Assembly: GCA_001600175.1 (NCBI GenBank)
Contig: BCJC01000003.1
Span: 1,612,001-1,676,000 of the forward strand
Direction of reading: 5' to 3'
DNA from: Erythrobasidium yunnanense
Taxonomy: Eukaryota > Basidiomycota > Cystobasidiomycetes > Erythrobasidiales > Erythrobasidiaceae
Length of the DNA: 64,000 nt
Positions 47,548 through 58,594 of this stretch are shown one piece after another. Numbering within the stretch: the first letter of the stretch is position 1; every line of letters starts with the position of its first letter. The notes under the pieces were generated by a model. That model was not told where the DNA came from and did no database searches. It saw only the letters and a program-made list of their open reading frames with translations. Made by a program: the position numbers and the translations under genes.

Positions 47548-47854
47548 ATAGACCTTACATACAGCCTGAACGCAGTCAGTACGCGATGTCAACATAGAGA
47601 AATGGTTAGCAGTATCGCTGAAGAAGAAACGCAGTTATTTAAGGAGGCGAAAATGAGCTTGTTATGTGCCCAGGCCATTAGCTGATTCGCGTAGTTCGGT
47701 TGTGATCAGCGCATGCTTTCATTGTCCAGAGCAATGTTTAGCTGACATTGGTAACCGCCGACGATGTCTACGTTGAAGACCTATAGTTTGCACTCATAAT
47801 TTGTGGTCTACAACGCACTGACTCCTCTGATCTCTCAATTCTATAATACGAGGG
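47548..47854. other. Intergenic region between convergent genes
   Basis: 3' flanks of the MetE-like and Q-rich genes; no feature seen. Confidence 0.3.
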
Positions 47855-50374
47855 TCACCGGCGAGCTGCGCCAGTCAGCAAGGCCATAAGATCGATCTGA
47901 TTCTGTTGCATCTGTTGCGGGAAGGATTGTTGCGGCGGCGTAGGTTGCTGTTGCTGCTGCTGATGTTGTTGAGGATGTTGCTGTTGGGGCGCAGGGTATC
48001 GAGGTTGTTGTGCCCGCGCTCCTTGAGCGATGAGCTGTGCCAAGGCGTTCTGGGGCGCGAAATTATGCTGAGGAGGCGGAGGATTCGGGTAATTGTGATT
48101 GAAGTGCTGCTGTTGTTGATGAGGAGGTAGTTGCTGGCCTGGCATCGCGGGCGGCGCGAAATGCTGACCACCAAAATTGGATAGCGGAGGGGAAGGATAT
48201 TGACGAGGAAGCTGGCCTTGGGGAGGGAAGGGCCCAGCGAAAAAAGGGTTCCCCTGTTGCTGTCTTTGCTGCTGGTGCTGCTGCTGCTGGTACTGACCTT
48301 GTATAGGCGGGATCTGCTGACCGTTTGGCTGCCCATACATCTGATGAGGAGGTGGTTGTGCATGTCGAGCGGGCTGCAGCTGAGACGCTAATAGAGCTAG
48401 CATATGTGCATGCTGTTGCTGTTGCTGATCGCCTTGCTGAGCAGGAGGATCTGATGCTGCACTCCTGCTGTTCTGTGGTGATCGAGCGGGATGCTGTAAA
48501 GGTCCATTGCCTTGTTGATTGTAATGCGGAGCACCGAGGTTCCCAGCATATGCAGAATTGGGCGACATAGCGGAGGGTGGAGCCTGAGCGAACTCCCGTC
48601 TTGATGGCTGACTGGGCTCTGCACTGATACCTTGAAGAGCTTGGCCTGCGCTTCCACTCATCCTGTTCGCCAGGCGAGATGCAGAAGGTATTTGTCTCGA
48701 CTCAGGCGAAAGCGGCGCATTAACAGCTTGCTGAGGTGCAGATTGTCTTTGCTGCTGATGCCGAGGCGGGACTTGAGCCATCATTTGCTGGTGCTGTAGA
48801 CGCGCCGAAGTAGGCGGGGAATGACGTGGAAGAGACTGGCTCATTGGAGGCTCGTAAGCGACTTCGGCGTTCTCGTAGGCTTGAGCTACCAGATCACGGG
48901 ACTTGGGGTTGTTGTGTCCTTGTCTAGAGAGTATCTGAGGCTGATGCTGCTGATTCGGAGATAGGATTGTTGAAGCTGCAGGCGGGTTGGGCGAAGCATC
49001 TGCCGATGTCGATGCCGAAGTGGATGACATATGCAGCATGTTCATCAGACGCTCCATGCTCTTGGCATCTCCAGTCTGTGCATTCGGACTCTTGCCGCCA
49101 GAAGGAGCAGCAGCAGCTGCGGATAGTAATGATGCGAATGACATGTTTGCCGGTGAAGGTTGGCTTTGTGGTGCAGCAGGAGGCGGCGAAGCTACACCAG
49201 GATTTTGCGGACCAGCTGTATTTGCTCCAAAGATCTTAGCAAAACGAGATGATCGAGGTTTATCATCTTCTTTCTTGCCCGAGCTGCCTGCAGGCCCTGG
49301 TAGGAGGAAGTCGGCGAATACGGATTTCTGGACTGGAGGTTGGGCGGTCGTTATTGACTCGCTGTCTTTCGAAGTAGCTGCATTCATCTTCGTAGATGCG
49401 TCCTCAGCAGAACCTGTACAAATACTTAGCTAGAGCTTCGTTAGGGTGCCAAAATGCTTACCATTCGGTGCTGCTGAATTCGTCTCTTGACTGTCTTCAA
49501 TGTCCGGCAGACCCATCTCTCTTCGAAGAGCCCTCTCCTCCTCTGCCTTTCGTTTGCGCTCAATCTCCTTCATCTCTGCTTTCCAAGCTTGTATAGAATC
49601 CACATGCGAGACTTCGCTGGCCTTGTTTGACTTGGCTGCATCTGCATGCAACGACGATTCCAGTGGCGCCTCTAGTTCAAGCACTCCTTCTGCATCATTA
49701 GGTCCATCTGCAGCCCAAGCTGGCAGACCTTCCTCTTTCTCCATCCAAGCCGGCTGTCTGCGTCTGTCTCCATTGCGCTCACGCTCGCCTGGTCCTGGAA
49801 TCTGGCGGTCGCGGTCTGTCCTGGCTGATCTTGGACCGTCTCTTGCTTCTTTTGCGGTCCTCCATCCTCCTTCTTCGATAGCTCGCCCATCTTTGCGGAC
49901 AAACTCGCCTGGCCCTCGCCTGCGTTCGATTGCATCCCCTCGAGCGTTGCTGTTCCAAGGCTTCAATGCTTCCTCACTATCTCGTGTGGCTCTTCTATCT
50001 TTGTCGTCCTTGCCTAGAGCTTTGGCACCTGACAGCCTAAAGTCGCCCATAGCTCCAGTCGCAGGCGTTGTTGTTGCAGAAGCAGGCCCATTGCGGTCTC
50101 CACGTTCACGTCGTTCTCTGTCGTTCCAAGCTGGCTTCTCCTTGTCAGTCCAGTTGTCGCCTTTGCCAGGTCGACCTCCGCTAGTCTGGCGGTGCGGAGC
50201 TGATCCTCCAGTGGGATTGCTTGCATGTCCAGGAGTAGGTGGCTCATATTCGCCGTACCATTCAGATAAGGACTTCAATGCTTTGGGAGGTGCGACTTTG
50301 GGAGACCGGGACAGCTGCAGGATGGTTCGTCTGGAGTAGCATCTGGCGTAGCGGGACTTCTTGATCACAAGCAT
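47855..50374 (-). CDS. Gln/Pro-rich protein, possible eIF4E-transporter (4E-T) relative
   Basis: Two main exons. The first starts MLVIKKSRYARCYSRRTILQ, where YSRRTIL approaches the Y-x4-L-phi peptide that binds eIF4E; it continues PKALKSLSEWYGEYEPPTP and a long charged region (GGWRTAKEARDGPRSARTDR, IQAWKAEMKEIERKRKAEEE). The second exon (49387-47855) has KSVFADFLLPGPAGSS and SSRFAKIFGANTA, then over 350 residues dominated by Gln, Pro and His, ending NQIDLMALLTGAARR. This layout, an N-terminal eIF4E-type peptide, a middle of short motifs and a Q-rich tail, fits cap-binding repressors of the 4E-T type found in P-bodies. The assignment is tentative because the peptide departs from the consensus by one place. 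Confidence 0.45.
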
Positions 50375-50588
50375 GGCGTCGCTTGCAGTGCTGGAAGCGG
50401 AGGAGTCTGTATTTGCAAGCTGGTTTAGCGCTTGAGCTCGCGCTGTTCTGGCTCGCTCGACTTGCCGCCGTAGTCGCTCATGGCGTCTACTATCGCTGTT
50501 GTTTCTTTGTCGTTTGTGGTAGGGTTTCTGTCAACGCTGTATCTTCATCGCTTGGTCTTGCTGAATTGCTGAAAGGCGACCTTTGCCT

Positions 50589-51188
50589 TCATCCGGTCCT
50601 GAACATACGGAGACTCTCTCGAAAGTCTGGCAAGGCGAGGCGCAAGGAGTAGAGATACTCCACCGCGGCAAGACTATCATATATGAACTCAGCTCCCTGT
50701 TTCACGGTATAAAGCTTGGATGTGCTCGGTATCGACTTCTCTGGCCTCGACGGAACAACGGAGACGACGGTAGCCTGTGTCCTCATGCTGATGCTCTGCT
50801 CTGCAAACGCAAACATCCTCGTCATGCCATTGTAATTCCCAGCCGCTCCTGAAGCCATGTCCCCGCTTTCCTCCTTCGCTCTTGCAAGTACTACTGACAA
50901 CGACATCAGTATCCATGCTAAGCTTCGCCTTACACGCTAAGCGTACCCACATCCTCCCCTCGAGCTGCACACGCCGTCTGGAAGATGCGACCTAAGTATA
51001 GCTTTATCTTTCTCGTCGGTGGCCGTGAACATGGTATACGGCATGGAAGTGGAGGTTATGACGTCCATGCTACGTATATCTAGGCCTTCGATGACGCTCG
51101 GCGCTGAACATTCCACTTTTCTGGAGTTTGACCTGGAAGATTGGCCTGGAAACCCAGAGTATAGAAGCTGTCCCTTTCGTCCCAGCAT
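50589..51188 (-). CDS. Unidentified protein gene
   Basis: Three coding-looking blocks on the minus strand: SNSRKVECSAPSVIEGLDIR with VITSTSMPYTMFTATDEKDK; GRIFQTACAARGEDVGTLSV; and EESGDMASGAAGNYNGMTRM, STSKLYTVKQGAEFIYDSLA and AAVEYLYSLRLALPDF to a stop at 50589. Introns near 50888-50930 and 50998-51010 would join them, but phases could not all be reconciled. No domain is recognised. It could be a fast-evolving gene or one beginning to decay. It is divergent from the broken locus to its right. Confidence 0.35.
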
Positions 51189-51499
51189 CTCTTTCTTCTC
51201 TTCTCAACAATCTGATCATCTATACACACTAATACTGACTTCACCTTCTTACACAATCTAACATAATCTTTACCTCTCACATATCCATTTAAACTCATCT
51301 TTCTACTGTTTCAACATTCATTAATTGGTGAGTGTCATCATGATATACTACGCAACTATGGTTACTTCACTTGGTGGCGAGCTGTAAGTGCCGTGCGCTG
51401 TCTCAAGTCTGGACAAGATAATTGACTTTGCTTGGCGGTCATAGGGAACCATCGTCCTTGCTACGCACTACTTCTAGTCTTCTCATGAAGCGACAAGAG
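51189..51499. other. Intergenic region left of the USP-like locus
   Basis: AT-richer than its surroundings (51210-51340), with no coding signal. It would hold the promoters of both flanking loci. Confidence 0.3.
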
Positions 51500-52491
51500 T
51501 AATTGTCGAATATATTCCGCGAGAAGAATGTATCGAACTTGCGCAGAAACTCTGGTACGGATTCTCCCACCGGCAGCGCAAGCATTCTTTCTGGAGATCG
51601 AACAGTCTTTCACACTTTGCAGCCCCTTTTGAAGAAGCTTCGTACCGTATCTGGGACGAGCTTGCAACTAAAGCAGCCTTTCAACGCGATGTGCGCGTCA
51701 GCACTATCGCCGCCGAAGAGGTGACTATGTACCGACGCAAGACGGGTCCCTCTAAGTGCGGGGGATGCACCAAGTTCCAGGAACGGGACTTTGTTCTCTT
51801 CAGAGACCTTCCCGGCCTGAAAAAAGATACAAAGCGCGGCACCAAGGATGCGGTCATGACGCTAAGCCTCTCATGCACAGTACAAGGTGAGTTGGATAAC
51901 AGTTCGGTAGACATCAGCTGATTGCAGAGTCTTGACGCAGAGCCTACCTACACTTTCTGTACTGGTTGTGCTCGTCACCCAAGCGATTCCGGAGGTTGTC
52001 CACCACCATCAGCTGATTATACCATCACAGCGGCTGGAACGGGCGGCGCCTCTAATGCCTCTATCAAACAAACGCAGCAGCAAGTCCTCTGCTTGGTCAA
52101 TCGATGTATTGACGAAGACAAATTCCTATACAGTGACACCTTACAACGTATCACGTTTTCACGACCATTGAGGGCAAACCTCTGGCAGGAGTTGTGAGCA
52201 GCTTCCAACTGGGCAGAGGCAAAGGTAGAAGGGAGACAGGGTGGAACGAGCTCTCCAGCGGTATCTCAGGAGGCGTCTAACGACACTGCAGTTCAAGTCT
52301 ATCTCTTGCGAACCGGTCCCACCAGTGCAGCCTTCACGCATGTCGAATACCCGCATTTCATTGCTGCAGGCGCGACTTTTCCCGCTGCTCTCTCTACCTC
52401 CGGCAGCATTCTCGATACTCCCGCTACAATCGCTACGGCTTTTGACCGACCTCAGACTACCGCCAAGTGCGTCAGTGACCTCTCACCTCAG

Positions 52492-52517
52492 GCGCCTTTG
52501 GGTCTCCGGCAGTCTCC
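52492..52517 (+). repeat. Left direct repeat flanking the MetE-like fragment
   Basis: The word GCGCCTTTGGGTCTCCGGCA plus six more bases recurs at 52683-52708 with three mismatches. The two copies bracket the MetE-like fragment. Confidence 0.7.
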
Positions 52518-52519
52518 GA

Positions 52520-52680
52520 CAAGAATGTAGTCTTGGGTGTCATCACATCCAAGTTCCCAGAGCTTGAGGACAAAGCGGCTATGATCAAGCGCGTTGAGGA
52601 GGCTGCAGACATCATGGCCAAAGGAGCTGGTCAGACTCGCAATGAAGCGCTGCAGCAAATCAGCATTTCAACTCAGTGGG
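52520..52680 (+). pseudogene. Inserted fragment homologous to the MetE-like gene
   Basis: Reads NVVLGVITSKFPELEDKAAM, IKRVEEAADIMAKGAGQTRN, EALQQISISTQWG. It matches 47220-47375 of the intact MetE-like gene over about 160 bases, with around a dozen differences by eye. Most are third-position silent changes, so the fragment probably came from another functional paralogue or diverged while selected. It lies between direct repeats of about 26 bases. All of the matched region falls in one exon, so it cannot be told whether the copy passed through RNA. Confidence 0.75.
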
Positions 52681-52682
52681 GT

Positions 52683-52708
52683 GCGCCTTTGGGTGTCCGG
52701 CAGCCCCC
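52683..52708 (+). repeat. Right direct repeat flanking the MetE-like fragment
   Basis: The second copy of the repeat at 52492-52517. The host frame continues through it (APLGVRQPPSRIAR here, APLGLRQSPTRM on the left), which suggests a duplicated target segment. Confidence 0.7.
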
Positions 52709-54500
52709 GTCTCGTATCGCGAGATACTTGCGGCCTATAGCGTACACGATTTTAAATTTGCATGCAAGTTCGTTCGTGACACAGGGACCAGCCAATACAG
52801 CATGCTAATGTTAAACTTCGGGTTCAGCTGCTGGGTAAGTCTGCGACCGTGGAGTCAGAAGCGTACGCTAAAGTTTTGACAGCTTAACAGCGCTCTACAG
52901 TTCATGCATGCCTCTCCTATCATGCTGCAGCGCTTGAGAGGTGCGTTCACGCTGTAGTGTTGTGCGGAGTGTACTGAGCGACTTGTGTAGATACTCAACC
53001 CTCGTTATCCAACGCCGATCACGCATTGTTGTCAAGCATCCGCGATCTGCTGATATACATGAAGGATCCTCCTCATTATACAAATGCTGATCTCCTCAAG
53101 GCTGTTTTCAGCCGGATGACTTTCCCGGGTTGGCTAAATCTTTCGAGGGTGCAAGCGCGCAGCAAGACTGCTCTGAGGCCATAGACCTACTTATGGACTT
53201 GTGCGGCTCCCCTGAGGCTATGAATACTCAGTGGGCTATCGACAAGACCTGTACGGCACCGCACTGTCAAGCACATGTAAGCTCGAGTCAAGATCTCGAC
53301 GCGCTGCAGCTGGCGCGCCTTACAGCATAAGCGAAAGGTAGACCCTTTGGTAACGCTGCGAGTCCGGCCGGGATCTGCCTCGCTCACAGATCTCGCGGTT
53401 TGTCCGGAAGGTTTTCTACGGGAGCGTCCACATACGCACGTGTTTCCAATGTCCAGTGTGTCTCCACAGGGAGGCTGTACGGCGCACTGAGCTCATCAGC
53501 CTTCCCGATGAGATGGTCATTCAGTTGGCTAGATTCGACGATTCCTCGAAGAAACACAAAGATTTCGGCAAGACAATCTATATACCAATCAAGAACAGAG
53601 CTACTGTCAGGATCCCGCAATCTCGTCGAGTGGAATGCCTGCTCGGAGGCTGATTGCGACGCCCGTTTCTTGACTGACGGGAAGTTGCATAATGAAGTCG
53701 GTATTCTCTTCGACACTGTACATGCTGTGCTGAATACATTGTTATAACAGATCCTACTGATACATCAACTTACTGCGACAATCGCTTTCCTTATGCTTGA
53801 TATCTGGTGCATAGTAGTCGACCTTCCAGAGGAAGGATCATCATCATGATAATTGTTATCATCATTCGGCTACGCATCCTCCGACCCAAGTGTGCCGTTC
53901 TCGGCGTCTCGAGAAGCCTGGGTCTGCTCTTCAACGCAACATCACTATGAACTATCCCAGTGAGTTCCTGGGGCATTCTGCCGTACACGATTGACACGAT
54001 CTCCTTCTGTCAACAGAGCAAGAGAAAGGAGATCAACAAGCTGCGGGGAGGTGAGCTGAAGAGCGGCACAGTCATACTGCCTGCTGAAATACCAAGCCAT
54101 CTCCTCTGCAGGCTTCAGCTGCTGTACCTGAACCCAGAGAACTGGACCACCGGCATTTCGGGATGCTCATTTTTTCTAGACGCAGCCGCAAAGAGGTTCC
54201 ATTCAGGCCAGAGTCAGCTTGGTGATCCGTGTCCGGATTCAGCGCAAGGGAGCTCAGCCGGCTTCAAGCTCTACATCTTAATCCAATGTTCGGAGTATCG
54301 AACTTCCTGTCCAGGTAAGGCAGCACTTCCGAGGGTATCGGTCGCGAGTCCGGCTGAACATGTCTTTTCCTGTCTTGTGCGCCAATTGACGAGCTTTCCT
54401 TCGAAATGGAGAGTCATAAAGGCTGCAAGACAAGCTTTAGAATGGTTCGCATGTAAGGAAAGGTATTTTTCGGTGTTAGTTCATGCAAGCATCGTGTAAG

Positions 54501-54792
54501 GAGAGCGGCTGAAGTCACGAATTCGCACATGTACACATGCTGGAGTCGGAGGAAGGTAATACTGTACAATTCCAAGCTTTCGAAGTATCATGCATGATGT
54601 TGAGTATTGATTCAGACGAAAATCTGCACATTTCGTAGCCCGCTGCAACACGCATGAGGAGACTTGTTCTTGGAAGCGAGACTACGCTGAGGAGGAGCAT
54701 CCCTTGCGTCTGAAGTGCGCATGCGAATATCATAACTATTGCCTTCGTCTCGCTAGAAGAAATTTGACCCTTGGCTTCATCTCTCTTCGGCG
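54501..54792. other. Promoter region of the Med5 gene
   Basis: No gene or notable motif is seen between the degenerate locus and the Med5 start. Confidence 0.3.
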
Positions 54793-57462
54793 ATGGAGAC
54801 CATCGAAAGTCTGGCGAGAATCTGCGCCAGCAAAGGCTTTTCTAGTGAAACAGTGAAGTCGAAGGAGAGACAGTCCACTGAGCGTTTTGCTGATGCGATT
54901 GCGCAGTGGTTCCGGCTGGTCCAGAAAGCAGTCGATTCTCGTGATCATCCAGACCAAGGCGAAGCTGCCAGGCTGACCATAGGCAAGCTATCCCACAAGT
55001 CTTGATGCCTGCATCTCAATTTACGATAATCTTCCCTTAGACTCGGTGCTGGCTTCGTTCATCCCGCTCGATTCAGTCGGCAAGCTCGAAAGCCTCGGTG
55101 AAACGCCGCTATCCTATCTGTCGCTATGCTGTTCCAAGTCGGAGGCTGCTCGTTATCATCTTCTGAATCGTCTACTCGAGCGGGCCATGCACTCGCTACC
55201 AATTGAAGCGTTGGAAAGCTACGAAGTTGGATCTCGCTTCAATAACATTTCGAGCATTTTGCTATCGTCTGGCGGTCCTCTTACATCTTCAAACGACATC
55301 GATCCTAATGCTGTCTTACGCTTGATGCGTCTGGCCTTCATGCAGGGCCTTGTACCGCTCATAGACCTTGCGGGCTACCTGCTAGCGATGCCCGGCGAAA
55401 AGACAGCAAGCAGGATTCAGAACAGCGCCCGTGATGATCTAAAGTTCGTGCACGACCAGCTAGCCTCAGACAAGGCAAAGACATTCACGCCGCAACAAAT
55501 AGAGTTGGCTCGCCAGGGCGTCTATGCAATTGAGGCGATGGCTCTTCCAGGGACCTCGTTTATCAGAGATGACGGTTCATCGGGAGCCGGGGCCGAATAC
55601 AGCATGCCTCTCGAGATCGAACTAATCTTACAGCAATGCCTGAGGGTATGGCTACGCAGCATGTCCCTGAAACATTACTGACTATTGCGTTTTTGACAGA
55701 CACCCCTGAAATCATATGCGCTTCTGCAAGGGTCGATACGAGCTCGACTGGCCTTCTTACGGTCTCGAGAAGTCCCCGATGAAACGGCTATCCGCAGCTG
55801 GCTAAAGGACCTAGTAGCGTGTCTGAAGTCGCATGTATCGCACTGGTCAAGCGATCCTAACAACAGAGACAGAGCGCGATGGAAGGCACTTGGCTTGGCT
55901 GTGGTGCGTGTTCCAAGAAGCCGGTCAGCATATCTTTGCTGATCAGAGCGGCAGATGCCACATCAACTTTCAAATCTCATAGAAGAACTTACGAAGACTG
56001 GCGTGCAGCGGCAAGCCTTTCAAAAGGCTCTAGACAGCATAGACTTCTCGGCCTGCAAAGAGCTGCTGGATCGACTGAAAGCTGGTGTGAGGGGCGGTCT
56101 AGATGAGGCCGCCTTAGCTTCAGTAAGTCGTTCCTGTGCTCGAAGCATTCATCTGATATTTGTTCAGTCGCAGGCCTCTCCGGAAGCTTTGGTAGCGTCT
56201 CTTTCCGAAGTTGCCTATTCATACGAGTATCACCATAGCGCAGCAATGCTGATGGAGGAGGTGCGTACGCGATGCCGATGACACCGATTGCGACTTAAGC
56301 GTGTTTGCTACTGCAGCGTATTACACAATGGGTCAATACGTCAGACCTACCATCCTCGGCATCGTTCCTCCGCACCCTTGTCGCGGAAGGTCCTGCACTG
56401 GGTGATGTTTCATCACTACAATTCGATCTCGGGCATTGCCTGAGCCGTGTCTGTCAACTCATGGATTCTGCCGACTTCGTATCGGAGTACGGAGCCGGCA
56501 GCGGTATGGAGCTCTATGGAAGCCTTATACTGAGTCTTCAGACACTTTGCTACCGACATAGCCTCGATATGTCTGCTGGTACTACAGCCAACTTGGTGCG
56601 CGGCCCAAGTGCATCAGGGACCTGCAGATCTCTCGCCTCTTTGTCGCAACAGCATAGAAGCCTCGTATCTCTCTGGATCACAGCTCTTCACGGGAACGAA
56701 GGTATAGACGACGATCTGCTCAGGTCGACGGGTCCGATGACCTTCCTAGGACTGGCAGCTACTATCGTTGAGCAAAGCCTGCAAGCCTGGCAGATGGGTG
56801 TCATAGATACAGATAATCTGCTGGGTGGTCTATCGTACTTTACACAGGATCTCCTCAGCTTCTCGTTACCTGGAATCATGGCATATCTGGCAAGGCGGCC
56901 GTACGTCTAGTGCTTTCTATATTGAGGCTATTGCTGATAGAGGTTCAGTCACAATTTTTCTGGGTCTTTGCTCGTGATCAAATCGCTACTATCCATGGAA
57001 TCAACCCCAGCTTGTGTAATCGAGCTCGCTGCTCCTGATCTCTATACATTCCTAGAATCAGCACCTGCATCGCTGCCTGAGCACAGTACGGATGTTCAAG
57101 CACTCAAAGCCAGGATAGGTCAACGCTCGTCGATCAAAATGGATTCGGAGACTCTGTCTAGGGCTCTTTACGGCACAGGCAATCTTCTAGAGAATTGGCA
57201 AGCGGTCATGCGTTTACAGTCGGTTTCAGAACTATCGAAGATATGTGCACAGCAGGAGCCGGTGCTTGCAAGTGCGTTGTGGTCTGTCGTCCCATCCAAG
57301 CAGGTTCCTGTCCTTGTCAACAGCATCAACAGAGCTGCACATCAGGTGGAAACAGTAGCATTAGCTATCCTTAGAACAGGTCATCGAATGCCAGGCGATG
57401 CTTCCTTTACAAATAGTGTAGCGGCGTGGATCAAAGTGTATGCTAGCGAGTGGGCAGCTTAG
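54793..57462 (+). CDS. MED5: Mediator complex subunit Med5 (Nut1)
   Basis: A helical-repeat subunit of the Mediator tail, which links activators to RNA polymerase II. Multiple exons run from METIESLARICASKGFSSET (54793). The core reads DSVLASFIPLDSVGKLESLG, PNAVLRLMRLAFMQGLVPLI, LRTLVAEGPALGDVSSLQFD, SLVSLWITALHGNEGIDDDL, LRSTGPMTFLGLAATIVEQS, NLLGGLSYFTQDLLSFSLPG (the most family-like stretch) and QVPVLVNSINRAAHQVETVA, to a stop at 57462. Introns at about 54998-55040, 55649-55699, 56122-56168 and 56262-56314 are ordinary. Length near 850 residues is at the short end for Med5. A second Mediator-like gene lies at 40073-41127. Confidence 0.75.
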
Positions 57463-57665
57463 GCTTGTGGGATAAGATACATGATGGCTGTTTATTGAAC
57501 TCCTATCATATGCTATGCTATGCTTGTGTCTAATCCGAGTGCCTGCCCAAGAAACCTTCCAGACGGTTTTCATGGCCGCATCGGCGGCCGAGCATCAAAC
57601 GCGGTGAATGGATGAGTTGTGGGGCAGTTTAGATTGCACATGAAAAGGGCGCCTTTCATCAAAGA

Positions 57666-57792
57666 GTCTGGTTAGCTCAGTTGGTTAGGTTAGTTACGAG
57701 CGTTTAAGAGAGTAGCAACAGATCCTGACAATTCAACACAGAGCGTTCGACTGTTAATCGAGAGGTCTACAGTTCAAACCTGTAACTGGACG
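57666..57792 (+). tRNA. tRNA-Asn (GUU) with a 53-base intron in the D arm
   Basis: Exons 57666-57688 and 57742-57792 join to 74 bases that fold exactly: acceptor GTCTGGT with ACTGGAC plus discriminator G; D stem GCTC/GAGC; anticodon stem TTCGA/TCGAG; loop CTGTTAA with anticodon GTT; T stem TACAG/CTGTA with loop TTCAAAC. A TTTTT terminator lies at about 57811-57815. The insert (57689-57741) splits the 3' strand of the D stem after its first G, not the usual position 37/38 of the anticodon loop. The A box upstream of the insert and the B box downstream are intact, but their spacing grows by 53 bases. Confidence 0.85.
57689..57741 (+). other. Spliceosomal-type intron inside tRNA-Asn
   Basis: It starts GTTAGT, has CCTGAC (branch-like CTGAC) 12-16 bases before the end, and ends ACACAG. 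These are the signals of the mRNA introns in this window. Its first five bases (GTTAG) repeat the five exon bases just before it. Confidence 0.7.
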
Positions 57793-58594
57793 CTGGAGCG
57801 TTAGCTCTTCTTTTTCCCCGGTTTTCTAAGTTTTCCTGATGCCTCCGGGCTTTCACACTTTTTGGCAAGCCCAGATGTGTCAGGAAGCCCGATCCCGCAT
57901 ACGAGCGTATGTATACATCTATGACTATACGTAGAGCGAGTCTCGAGGCTATCTGACAAGCAATGCCAATGTTGTGGCCAGAAGAAGTTTTTTTACCCCT
58001 ATTTTCGCTCAATACGTTATAACGCGGGCAATAGGCCCGCAAGACATCCATACGTGTTCCCGCACAGTAGAACATCTCAGATCATCAAAGGAAAATCCGC
58101 GGCGAAGATTTTTGCGGCTTGTAGATCGATTTCTTTTTTGCGATATTTCGAATATTTCGAATATGGTCCGAAAAATTCAGGAAGCAGTCCATATGCACTA
58201 CATCACTTTAGAAACACATATATAAGCTGTATCGGTCGCGGCGAACGTGATTGAATGAGCTCGAACGGATTTTGTGCAGACTACAGAAGAATCGCTCCTG
58301 TAATTATTCTCTAGCTTTCCGGCGCGAGCAAGAGACGTCTACTATACTTTCAAGTGATACTGGTACCGTCAGGATCACTGTTTAGCTGCTGCGACCCTTC
58401 CTGACTTTTCTGGCTGCCTCAGGTACCGCCTGACCGGCTTTTCCGTCTTTCCTAGGTCGCTTCAGCGTGATAGTTCGTTATACATCCTTCAATCGCTCCA
58501 CGGGAAGGTAACACAAGCTGTAAATACACCTTCGCACCCAAATGACCAAAAAACGTGACTTTCATCTCTTGACCGAACGCGATAACACCGCAAC
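57793..58594. other. Intergenic region between tRNA-Asn and the coiled-coil gene
   Basis: Holds the T5 terminator of the tRNA and an AT-rich patch with two copies of ATATTTCGA near 58142-58165. No gene is seen; it includes the coiled-coil gene's promoter. Confidence 0.35.

Larger units (their letters stand above)
51500..54500 (+). pseudogene. Degenerate locus resembling a ubiquitin-specific protease
   Basis: Coding-like text fills about 3 kb on the plus strand but does not form one continuous gene. In order: EVTMYRRKTGPSKCGGCTKF and FVLFRDLPGLKKDTKRGTKD; FCTGCARHPSDSGGC; IEGKPLAGVVSSFQLGRGKG; EILAAYSVHDFKFACKFVRD with NFGFSCW; ASPIMLQRL; ALLSSIRDLLIYMKDPPHYT and ADLLKAVFSRMTF; EGASAQQDCSEAIDLLMDLC; ISLPDEMVIQLARFDDSSKK and KDFGKTIYIPIKN. 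The Ser-Cys-Trp and QQDCSE pieces and the D-E-M-V-I-Q-L-A-R-F strand match the order of landmarks in peptidase C19 (USP) domains. The reading frame is interrupted and an unrelated MetE-like fragment lies inside. It is best read as a decayed USP-like gene of unknown origin. Confidence 0.45.

Noticed and set aside
47900-48440. Gln-codon repeats in the Q-rich gene as a possible microsatellite
   Set aside because: CAA and CAG codons are mixed and interrupted by Pro and His codons, so this is protein-level low complexity, not a pure repeat array.
53838-53868. A near-perfect palindrome (ATGATAA, 3-base loop, TTATCAT)
   Set aside because: It is isolated, in a degenerate region with simple ATC repeats, and has no neighbouring terminator or RNA feature.
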